The notes below the pieces were generated by a model that was not told where the DNA came from, ran no database searches, and saw only the letters and a program-made list of their open reading frames with translations. This document shows, piece by piece, positions 57,502-64,000 of a DNA stretch of 64,000 bases. The stretch lies in NCBI GenBank assembly GCA_951812805.1, contig CATOSZ010000004.1, forward strand, positions 124,001 to 188,000. Reading direction: 5' to 3'. Within the stretch, counting starts at the first letter, position 1. The number at the start of each line of letters is the position of its first letter. This DNA comes from an uncultured Alphaproteobacteria bacterium (GTDB lineage Bacteria > Pseudomonadota > Alphaproteobacteria > GCA-2731375). The position numbers and the translations under genes were made by a program.

Positions 57502-58070
57502 CCTACAGGGAGACGATCACTCAAATAGCCGACTACCGCCGCCAGATCGAAACATTGCGTCAGAAAATGCGCGCCCTGCAGGACGGCATCGAACCCGCGC
57601 CGGTCGACGACTATGTCTTCCAGACCGGCGATGGCGAGGTCGCCTTGAGCGAGCTGTTCGGCGGCAAGCGCCATCTCTTCGTCATCCACAACATGGGGCG
57701 GAGCTGCGCCTACTGCACGCTCTGGGCCGATGGCTACAACGGCATCTACGACCATCTGGCGAACCGGGCCGCCTTCCTGGTCTCGAGCCCCGACGCGCCG
57801 GACGTCCAGGCCACGTTCGCGGCCTCGCGCGGCTGGCGCTTTCCGATGATCAGCTGCGCCGACAACGGTTTCGCCGCCGACATGGGCTACCGCGACGACA
57901 ACGGTTACCAGCCGGGGGTCTCGGTGTTTCGCCTGATCGACGGCCGGCCGCACCGGCTCTCGGACACCGCCTTCGGGCCGGGCGACGACTTCAGTCCGTT
58001 CTGGCACTTCTTCGACCTCGTCCCGGCCGGCGAACGCGACGATTGGCACCCGAAGTTCCACTACGGCTGA
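57498..58070 (+). CDS. DUF899 thioredoxin-fold protein
   Basis: 190 residues. A thioredoxin-like core: LFVIHNMGRSCAYCTLWADG carries a CAYC pair (C-x-x-C) near residue 75; downstream SVFRLIDGRPHRLSDTAF and PFWHFFDLVP are family-like. DUF899 proteins occur beside ArsR regulators; their reaction is not established, though a redox role is likely. Start GTG at 57498 follows GGAGATACCC and overlaps the arsR stop; the longer ATG frame lies inside arsR. Confidence 0.82.
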   Translation: MTYRETITQIADYRRQIETLRQKMRALQDGIEPAPVDDYVFQTGDGEVALSELFGGKRHLFVIHNMGRSCAYCTLWADGYNGIYDHLANRAAFLVSSPDAPDVQATFAASRGWRFPMISCADNGFAADMGYRDDNGYQPGVSVFRLIDGRPHRLSDTAFGPGDDFSPFWHFFDLVPAGERDDWHPKFHYG

Positions 58071-58105
58071 CGTCAAACCCGGCCTCGCGCCGGTATGACG
58101 AAAGT

Positions 58106-58119
58106 GTGACGGCCGTCAC
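58106..58119. promoter_or_regulatory. 14-bp perfect palindrome upstream of small gene
   Basis: GTGACGGCCGTCAC. It lies 36 bases after the DUF899 stop and 11 before a CtrA-type TTAACCAT element. Possible regulator site. Confidence 0.5.
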
Positions 58120-58129
58120 GGTGGCACCG

Positions 58130-58147
58130 TTAACCATAAAGTAATAC
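58130..58147 (+). promoter_or_regulatory. Candidate CtrA half-site (TTAACCAT) and -10 (TAATAC)
   Basis: TTAACCAT at 58130-58137 matches the half-site used by CtrA in alphaproteobacteria; TAATAC at 58142-58147 could be a -10. A single half-site is weak evidence on its own. Confidence 0.4.
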
Positions 58148-58191
58148 CTCTCCCCCGAAGGTTGCTCGCAACACTGGAGAGGAACGCGGCC

Positions 58192-58431
58192 ATGACACCT
58201 TGGCGATCGATCGACGACATCCCGACGGACCGACCGGTCATCGTCAAATCCGCGAAGGGTACAGAATGCCTGGCGGACGCGAGCAAGGGCCATCTTTACT
58301 GGGTAAAGCTGCCAGGCCAGGGCAAGCAGCAACGCATCGCCTGCCGGCGTACAGACGGCGTAAAGCGGGGCGAGGTCTCCGCTATCGCCTGGCGTGAACC
58401 GGAAGAGGCGTTGGCGACGTCCGTGGCCTGA
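58192..58431 (+). CDS. Small hypothetical protein, 79 aa
   Basis: MTPWRSIDDIPTDRPVIVKS begins the product. Basic and soluble, with no signal peptide or membrane segment. The repeated Trp/Val-rich strands suggest a small beta barrel. A GAGAGG site lies nine bases upstream. Not recognised; its own promoter-like elements at 58106-58147 argue it is a real gene. Confidence 0.65.
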   Translation: MTPWRSIDDIPTDRPVIVKSAKGTECLADASKGHLYWVKLPGQGKQQRIACRRTDGVKRGEVSAIAWREPEEALATSVA

Positions 58432-58471
58432 CCCGCGACCCGGCTCGGGCCACCTCGTCCCCGGCGCGCGA

Positions 58472-59452
58472 TCAGGATTGCCGGCGCAGGTTACCTCGAT
58501 GCCAGGCCCACGCGGTGCGGATCGTCTCCTCGATATCCAGGTAAGCCGGCATCCAGGCGAGATCGTGGTGGGCGAGGCTCGGATCCGCGGAGAGGATATC
58601 GGGATCTCCCGGGCGGCGCCCGGCATGAACCAAGGGAATATCGGTTCCGGTGACGCGCCGGGCCGCGGCGATGATTTCGGCGACTGAGACGCCAACACCG
58701 GTGCCGAGGTTGTAGGCCGGGCGGAGTTCGCCCAGGCGGGTGAGCGCGACGACATGGGCCTCGGCCAAATCATCGACATGGATGTAGTCGCGAATGCAGG
58801 TGCCGTCGGGGGTGGCGTAATCGTCGCCGAAGACGGTGACCTCAGGCCTCTCGCCGGCCGCGACGTCGAGCACCAACGGAATGAGGTGGGTCTCGGGATC
58901 GTGCGCCTCGCCGATCTCCCCCGCCGGGCTGGCGCCGGCCGCGTTGAAATAGCGTAGCGAGACATGCGCGAGGCCATAGGCCCGGCCGTAGTCCGCGAGC
59001 GCGCCTTCCACCGCGTATTTTGTCATGCCGTAGGGATTGATCGGTCGGCAGGCCGCGTCCTCGGTGATCGGGACGACCTCGGGAATGCCGTAGACGGCGC
59101 AGGTCGAGGAGAAGACGATGCGGTCGATCTCCGCGGCGCGCATCGCCTCCAGCAGCGAAAGCGTACCGACGACGTTGTTCCGGTAATAGCGCGCGGTATC
59201 GGCCACCGACTCGCCGACCGTGGAAAGGGCCGCGAAGTGCATGACCGCCGTCGGCCTGTGCTCCGCCATCGCGGCCGACAGCCGCTCACCGTCGAGCAGG
59301 TCGCCGACGACCAGAGGGCCCCACCGGACCGCCCACTCGTGACCGGTGACGAGATTGTCATAGACAACCGGCTCGTGCCCCGCCTCGGCCAGCGCCTTGC
59401 AGGCGTGGCTGCCGACATAGCCGGCCCCGCCGGTGACCAGAACCTTGCTCAT
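58472..59452 (-). CDS. galE: UDP-glucose 4-epimerase
   Basis: A 326-residue extended SDR enzyme interconverting UDP-glucose and UDP-galactose for envelope polysaccharides. NAD-binding VTGGAGYVGSHACKAL at the N-terminus, SSTCAVYG with the catalytic Ser/Thr, Tyr-x-x-x-Lys in NPYGMTKYAVE, and YFNAAGASPAGEIGE as in GalE. No other sugar-nucleotide gene is close. Starts ATG at 59452. Confidence 0.93.
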   Translation of the reverse strand: MSKVLVTGGAGYVGSHACKALAEAGHEPVVYDNLVTGHEWAVRWGPLVVGDLLDGERLSAAMAEHRPTAVMHFAALSTVGESVADTARYYRNNVVGTLSLLEAMRAAEIDRIVFSSTCAVYGIPEVVPITEDAACRPINPYGMTKYAVEGALADYGRAYGLAHVSLRYFNAAGASPAGEIGEAHDPETHLIPLVLDVAAGERPEVTVFGDDYATPDGTCIRDYIHVDDLAEAHVVALTRLGELRPAYNLGTGVGVSVAEIIAAARRVTGTDIPLVHAGRRPGDPDILSADPSLAHHDLAWMPAYLDIEETIRTAWAWHRGNLRRQS

Positions 59453-59553
59453 ACCTCGCCCGCTCCAGGCCTCCTGTCCGAGAAACGCCTACCATGGAGG
59501 GCGGCGTGCGCGATAGGATCGCCGTCACACTTTTCACTCCGGGAACGCCACCG

Positions 59554-60435
59554 ATGAAATTCGCCCTGCATTTCGCCAACCTCACCTGCCCCGATCCCGC
59601 CGACGCGACGCGCCTCGCCCAGGCGGCGGAGGCTGCCGGCTTCGAAAGCCTGATCGCGATCGAGCATGTGGTCTGGCCGACCACATATGCGTCCACCTAT
59701 CCCTATTCGCCGACCGGCAAGTTGCCGGGCGGACCGGACTCCAACCTGCCGGATCCCCTGCTCTATCTCGCCCACATCGGTGCGGTGACCACGCGTATTC
59801 ACCTGATGACCGGCGTGATGATCCTCCCCCAACGCAATCCCCTGGTGCTGGCCAAGGAGACCGCGACCCTCGATTTCATGACCGGCGGGCGGCTGGAGCT
59901 CGGCGTCGGCATCGGTTGGCTGCGCGAGGAGTTCGAAGCGATCGGCGTCCCCTTCCCGCGCCGTGGCCCGCGTACGGAGGAATACATCGCCGCCATGCGG
60001 GCGCTGTGGGATGGGGACGATGCCGGCTTCACGGGCGAATTCGTCGACTTCCAGGGCATGTGCAGCAACCCGAAGCCGGTGCGCGGGCGGGTGCCGGTCC
60101 ACATCGGCGGCCACTCCGAGGCGGCGGCCCGGCGGGCCGGCCGCATCGGCGACGGCTTTTTCCCGGCGACCGGCGCGCAGGTCGACGTTGCGCCGATCAT
60201 CGATCTTGCGCGCGATACGGCGGCAGCCGCAGGTCGGGACCCGGCACGCCTCGAGGTGACGACGGGCTGTCCGGGCGCGCTGCCGGGGGCCGAGGGCGAG
60301 CCGCTCGAGGCGGTGGCGGCGCGGGCCCGGGCCGGCGTCGACCGCGTCGCCCTGCCGATCGCGGCTTTCCAGCCCGGCCTGGAAGACAATCTCGCCGCCT
60401 TCGGCGAAACCGTCATCGCCAAATGTGCCGATTGA
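59554..60435 (+). CDS. LLM-class F420-dependent oxidoreductase
   Basis: A 293-residue luciferase-like TIM barrel. It matches the F420-type subfamily by FESLIAIEHVVWPTTYAS, LMTGVMILPQRNPLVLAKETATLDFMTGG and VPVHIGGHSEAAARRAGRIGDGF. If F420 is not made by this organism FMN may be used instead. Start 59554 chosen from family length; the ribosome site is weak. Confidence 0.85.
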   Translation: MKFALHFANLTCPDPADATRLAQAAEAAGFESLIAIEHVVWPTTYASTYPYSPTGKLPGGPDSNLPDPLLYLAHIGAVTTRIHLMTGVMILPQRNPLVLAKETATLDFMTGGRLELGVGIGWLREEFEAIGVPFPRRGPRTEEYIAAMRALWDGDDAGFTGEFVDFQGMCSNPKPVRGRVPVHIGGHSEAAARRAGRIGDGFFPATGAQVDVAPIIDLARDTAAAAGRDPARLEVTTGCPGALPGAEGEPLEAVAARARAGVDRVALPIAAFQPGLEDNLAAFGETVIAKCAD

Positions 60436-60603
60436 TCGCGACGGTTTCGATAAAATTGTCGACGAATGCGGACTTCTAAAATTCAAAACGATAAAGCCGG
60501 GCTCTTGTGATGACGAACACAGTTATTTCCGTCTCCCCATCCGAAATTCATAGACGAGCGGCGGTCGTGATCCCGCCGGCAACGAACAAGAAAGGATGGA
60601 GAG

Positions 60604-60723
60604 ATGCAGAGAGTGACTCGAGCGATCGGACGGGCGACCCAGGGCCTCATCCTCTTCACCGCCGGCATGGTCGGCGGCGGCATGATCTTCACGGTCGCCA
60701 ACGCCTCGACGTATCTTTCCTGA
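60604..60723 (+). CDS. Small single-pass membrane peptide, 39 aa
   Basis: MQRVTRAIGRATQGLILFTA leads, a basic N-terminus followed by a glycine-rich hydrophobic helix (~12-34, GLILFTAGMVGGGMIF). It has a strong GGATGGAG site and is too short for routine gene callers. Not recognised. Confidence 0.5.
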   Translation: MQRVTRAIGRATQGLILFTAGMVGGGMIFTVANASTYLS

Positions 60724-60746
60724 CCCCGGCACGGAAAGCACCGAAA

Positions 60747-60905
60747 ATGCTGCTGGTCTTCACCTGCCTGGTCCTGCTGGCCTTCACCGTGGCGCTAACG
60801 CCGGCCGACGCCCTGGCCGACGAGACGCCGGTCCATGATTGTCTCGAGGGCGCGACCATGGACATGCCCGGCGACGGCGATTCCCCCGCCACACCGCAAT
60901 CCTGA
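60747..60905 (+). CDS. Small exported peptide, 52 aa
   Basis: A hydrophobic signal segment (LLVFTCLVLLAFTVAL) with a plausible cleavage after ADALA, then an acidic tail with Met/Asp/Pro (DCLEGATMDMPGDGD). It follows the previous peptide by 23 bases with a weak ribosome site. The product is unknown; one free cysteine remains in the mature part. Confidence 0.45.
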   Translation: MLLVFTCLVLLAFTVALTPADALADETPVHDCLEGATMDMPGDGDSPATPQS

Positions 60906-60963
60906 TTGCCAAACCTCCCTCGCCCGGTCAGGGTGCCCGACGCGACAACGGCGGAGGCATCCC

Positions 60964-61347
60964 ATGATCGGCACGCGTATCTATTCAGGCTCCCCCTTCG
61001 AGGAAATGGCCGGTTATGCCCGTGCCGTGGTCGACGGGGATAGGGTCTATGTCTCGGGCACCACGGGCTTCGACCCCGCCAGCATGAGCTTTCCCGACGG
61101 CGTCGCGGCCCAGGCCGAGCAGTGTTTCGCCAACGTCTCCCAGGCACTCGCCCAGGCGGGCTGCAGCCTCGACCACATGCTCCGCGTGCGGATCTACGTC
61201 GCCAGCCGCGACGAGTTCGAGCTGATCAAACCGATCATCAAACGCCACTGCGACGCCGCCCGCCCCGCCAACACCACGATCATCTGCGACCTCGCGGCAC
61301 CGGAAATGCGGGTCGAGGTCGAGGTGACGGCCCGGCGTCCTAACTGA
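60964..61347 (+). CDS. RidA (YjgF/YER057c/UK114) family protein
   Basis: A 127-residue protein; trimeric RidA proteins hydrolyse reactive enamine/imine intermediates. The segments YARAVVDGDRVYVSGTTG, QCFANVSQALAQAGCSLDHMLRVRIYV and the C-terminal NTTIICDLAAPEMRVEVEVTA are family-like. The canonical arginine of RidA is at the VRIYV-like position; not every subfamily keeps the activity. Start 60964 follows GGCGGAGGC. Confidence 0.88.
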   Translation: MIGTRIYSGSPFEEMAGYARAVVDGDRVYVSGTTGFDPASMSFPDGVAAQAEQCFANVSQALAQAGCSLDHMLRVRIYVASRDEFELIKPIIKRHCDAARPANTTIICDLAAPEMRVEVEVTARRPN

Positions 61348-62596
61348 CCGTATTGCGCGGCACGTCGCGGAACGGCCGGTCGGTGTCCGTGCGCGGCTCC
61401 TTCGGCAGGCGGAGGACGCGCTCCGAGATGATGTTGCGCTGGATCTCGTCCGTGCCCCCGGCGATCGAGGTGGCGGGGGCGGAGACCAGGATTTCCGCGA
61501 TCACGCCGTCGCGCTCACCGTCCGATCCGGTCAGCATGGCGTCGGCCCCGCTCAGGCTCGTGTGGACGCGGGCGGCGGCTCGGGCCACATGGCTGGAGGC
61601 GAGCTTGCCGAGCGAACCTTCGGGGCCCTGCGGACGGCCTTGCAGCTGCGCCGCGCGGGCCCGACGCGCGGTCCATTCCGCCGACTTTGCCATGATCATC
61701 AGCTTGGCGATCTCGTCGCGGGTGACCGCATCGTCGATCGCGCCGCTCTCCCGTGCACGTTCCAGGACCAGGTCGACCCGGCCGGCGCGTTGCGGATACC
61801 ACTTGTAGGGCTCCATCACCGTCACGACCTCGGCCCGGGCATCTTCGTAACAGCGCCCCTCCGCCTGGCTGACCTGCGCCCAGGAGCGCAAGGCGTCCGC
61901 GCCGCGCCGCTCGTGCATGAGAGTCGTCGTGGCGATCTTCCAGCCCTCGCCCAGCTCGCCGACCTGGAACTCGGGCTCGATCACCGCGTCGGTGAAGAAC
62001 ACCTGGTTGAAGGAGGCATGGCCGTTCATCTGGCGCAGCGGATGGACCTCGACGCCGGGCTGTTCGATGTCGAGCACGAAATAACTGAGACCCTGGTGCT
62101 TGACCGCGTCCCAGTCCGTGCGGGCCAGCAGCAGGCCGTACTGCGCATGATGCGCGCTGGTCGTCCAGACCTTCTGGCCGTTGATGATCCACTTGTCGTC
62201 CTTGAGATCGGCGCGGGTCGCGGCGCCGGCGAGGTCGGAACCGCTGCCCGGCTCGCTGAACAGCTGGCACCAGGTGTCCTCGCCGGTCAGGATGCGGCGC
62301 AGGAACTTCTCCTTGTGCATGTCGCTGCCGTGTTCCAGCAGCGTGGCGGCGGCCAGCATGCGGATCCCGACCTTGGCGACGCCGACCGCATCGATGCGTT
62401 GGAATTCCTCCTCGACCGCGGGCACCAGGGCCTGCGGCAGGCCGCGGCCGTACCAGTCCTCCGGCCAGTGCGGCACGCCCCAGCCGCTGTCGGCCAGGAT
62501 GCCGCGCCATTCGACGAGGCTCAGGCTCGGATCCCAATTGGCTTCCAACCAGGCGCGAACCTCGGCGCGGACGGTCTCTTCGCTGGGCGCGCTCAT
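61340..62596 (-). CDS. Acyl-CoA dehydrogenase
   Basis: A 418-residue FAD-dependent dehydrogenase. CQLFSEPGSGSDLAGAATRA is the FAD/acyl segment, VWTTSAHHAQYGLLLARTD follows, and GGTDEIQRNIISERVLRLP closes the C-terminus. It overlaps the convergent RidA gene end by eight bases, and its start overlaps the stop of the neighbouring acyl-CoA dehydrogenase gene, so the two may form a heteromeric enzyme. Such pairs often handle branched, steroid-like or aromatic acyl-CoAs. Confidence 0.9.
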   Translation of the reverse strand: MSAPSEETVRAEVRAWLEANWDPSLSLVEWRGILADSGWGVPHWPEDWYGRGLPQALVPAVEEEFQRIDAVGVAKVGIRMLAAATLLEHGSDMHKEKFLRRILTGEDTWCQLFSEPGSGSDLAGAATRADLKDDKWIINGQKVWTTSAHHAQYGLLLARTDWDAVKHQGLSYFVLDIEQPGVEVHPLRQMNGHASFNQVFFTDAVIEPEFQVGELGEGWKIATTTLMHERRGADALRSWAQVSQAEGRCYEDARAEVVTVMEPYKWYPQRAGRVDLVLERARESGAIDDAVTRDEIAKLMIMAKSAEWTARRARAAQLQGRPQGPEGSLGKLASSHVARAAARVHTSLSGADAMLTGSDGERDGVIAEILVSAPATSIAGGTDEIQRNIISERVLRLPKEPRTDTDRPFRDVPRNTVS

Positions 62597-63747
62597 GTCT
62601 CGTCCCCCGCTTCCATCAAATGCCAGTTGGCCATCATCGCCTCGCGGTGATGCGCTCCGTCGCCGAGAAACACTTCAGAGCTTTTGGCCCGCTTGAACCA
62701 GAGGTGGGTGTCGTTGTCCCAGGTAAAGCCGATGCCGCCATGGATCTGGATGGTGGTGATCGCCGTCTGCAGATAGGCTTCCGAGGCCGAGGCCTTGGCC
62801 AGCGCGGCGACCGCCGGCAGTGCCGCGTCGTCCTCCGCCGCGGCGGCGGCGGCGTAATAGGCGGCCGATTTCGCCAGCTCGACTTCCAGCAGCATGTCGG
62901 CCAGGCGGTGCTTCATCGATTGGAACGAGCCGATCTGACGGCCGAACTGGACCCGCAGGTTGGCGTAGTCGACGGCACTCTCGCGCAGTTTCTCCGCCCC
63001 GCCGACCATTTCGTTGGCGAGCAGGGCGGCGGCCTGCCGCAGTGTCCGCGCGAAGGCCGCCGCCGCCTGGCCGACCTCGCCCAAGGGCTGGGCCTCGGCG
63101 CCGGCAAAGGCGATCCGGGCGAGCTTGCGGGTCGGGTCCATCGCCTGGAGGCCCGTTCGCGCGACGCCCTCGGCCTCCCCCGCCACGGTGAAGAAGCCGA
63201 GGCCGTTCTCGCCATCGGTTCCCTCCAAACGGGCGAGCACGACCAGCAGGTCGGCGATCCCGCCGTCGAGCACGAAGCTCTTCGTGCCTTCGAGGCGCCA
63301 GACGTTGCCGTCCTGGCGGGCCACCGTCTCGACGCCCGCGGCGTCCCAGCGTCCGTTCTCCTCCGTGAAGGCGAGCGTCGCGATGGTTTCGCCCGTCGCG
63401 ATGCCCGGCAGCAGCTCGCGCTTTTCCTGCTCCGTGCCCGCGTTCAGGATCGCCGTGGTGGCGAGTGCGGCGGTGGCGAAGAAGGGCGAGCAAAGCAAGG
63501 CCCGTCCCATCTCCTCCAGCACGACGGCGAGTTCGCCGAGGCTGAAGCCCTGGCCGCCGTATTCTTCCGGGATATGGACGGAGGTCAGGCCCAGCTCCTC
63601 CGCCATGCGGCGCCAGACGGCGGGGTCGTAGCCCGCCTCCTCCTCCATCAGGCGGCGGACTTCGCTCGGCGGCGAGACCTCTTCGAGAAAGCGGCGTAGG
63701 ACCTCGCGAAAGGCGTCCTGCTCGTCACTGAAGGCAAATCGGCTCAC
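62593..63747 (-). CDS. Acyl-CoA dehydrogenase, second subunit-like
   Basis: A 384-residue acyl-CoA dehydrogenase-fold protein. MSRFAFSDEQDAFREVLRRF starts it; HIPEEYGGQGFSLGELAVVLEEMG is typical of the N-terminal domain, and the C-terminal QIHGGIGFTWDNDTHLWFKR of the family. The FAD segment TLAFTEENGRWDAAGVET is less typical than in the partner, consistent with a heteromer in which one subunit is divergent. Coupled by an ATGA overlap. Confidence 0.87.
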   Translation of the reverse strand: MSRFAFSDEQDAFREVLRRFLEEVSPPSEVRRLMEEEAGYDPAVWRRMAEELGLTSVHIPEEYGGQGFSLGELAVVLEEMGRALLCSPFFATAALATTAILNAGTEQEKRELLPGIATGETIATLAFTEENGRWDAAGVETVARQDGNVWRLEGTKSFVLDGGIADLLVVLARLEGTDGENGLGFFTVAGEAEGVARTGLQAMDPTRKLARIAFAGAEAQPLGEVGQAAAAFARTLRQAAALLANEMVGGAEKLRESAVDYANLRVQFGRQIGSFQSMKHRLADMLLEVELAKSAAYYAAAAAAEDDAALPAVAALAKASASEAYLQTAITTIQIHGGIGFTWDNDTHLWFKRAKSSEVFLGDGAHHREAMMANWHLMEAGDET

Positions 63748-63763
63748 GTCGGTTCTCCCCCAC

Positions 63764-64000
63764 CTACTCGGCGACCTGGGCGACGGCGGGCGCCTGCCAG
63801 CTCTTCAACACCGGCAGGATCTCCTTGGCGAACAGGTCGAGGCCGCGCTTCGACACCTCGAACGGCGTCCCGCCGAAGCGGAAGGAGACGTTCAGCTCGA
63901 ACTCGCCCAGCAGCTCACGGCGACTTTCCAGGCTGCGCAGGATGCTGTCGGGCGTGCCCCACATCGCCGCGTCCATGAAGCCGTCCACGGCACCCTCGAA
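63764..64000 (-). CDS. LLM-class oxidoreductase C-terminus, truncated by window edge
   Basis: Open to the last base of the window and stops at 63764. Visible are 78 residues: GTPDSILRSLESRRELLGEF, LNVSFRFGGTPFEVSKRGL and ALP-like KEILPVLKSW, typical of the end of luciferase-like flavin oxidoreductases. It precedes the two acyl-CoA dehydrogenase genes in the same direction and probably heads their operon. Confidence 0.65.
   Translation of the reverse strand, partial: FEGAVDGFMDAAMWGTPDSILRSLESRRELLGEFELNVSFRFGGTPFEVSKRGLDLFAKEILPVLKSWQAPAVAQVAE

Overview
The window is GC-rich, densely coded bacterial chromosome. The conserved run rpoZ-rel-(DUF2062)-acpS-lepB-rnc-era-recO, followed by parC, points to an alphaproteobacterium. 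Many CoA-linked catabolic genes, TRAP permeases, F420/flavin LLM oxidoreductases and class III cyclase/TPR proteins suggest a free-living Rhodospirillales-like heterotroph (inference, no taxon proven). No phage, plasmid, CRISPR or rRNA signal was seen. The only mobile DNA is one intact ISAs1-type insertion sequence.

Layout. 1-3.2 kb: tyrosine catabolism (end of 4-hydroxyphenylpyruvate dioxygenase, homogentisate dioxygenase-family protein) plus a formyl-CoA-transferase-like CaiB/BaiF enzyme. 3.2-9.2 kb: a hotdog protein diverges from a heterodimeric ABC exporter, and the IS (4215-5423, perfect 10-bp target duplication) sits in the shared upstream region. 9.3-26 kb: a SelA-like PLP protein, then the housekeeping block parC, recO, a YqaE-like membrane peptide, era, rnc, lepB, acpS, DUF2062, rel, rpoZ and folK; then NYN nuclease + UDG, mgtE, maeB and tRNA-Leu(GAG). 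26-29 kb: HlyD/MFS efflux pair.

28.9-48 kb is the most unusual part. It holds a secreted protein with four repeats resembling the Microcystis viridis mannan-binding lectin; two class III cyclase-TolB-TPR proteins flanking a histidine-motif TPR protein; an Fe-ADH-fold protein that has lost its metal-ligand motif; a frameshifted exported protein; a PhyH dioxygenase; a CHASE2 cyclase; cysQ; an arsR-arsP-like pair; and a TRAP dctQM operon that carries a membrane-anchored mini-cyclase gene.

48-64 kb: mostly catabolism. It includes a D-lactate dehydrogenase-like flavoprotein, a five-gene operon (SDR, CMD, HyuA, HyuB, class II aldolase), an arsR-DUF899 pair with overlapping operators, galE, LLM oxidoreductases, RidA, two small membrane/secreted peptides and a pair of acyl-CoA dehydrogenases. 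The window ends inside another LLM oxidoreductase.

Starts were moved from the longest ORF to internal starts wherever a ribosome binding site, an overlap with the upstream stop, or family length supported it.
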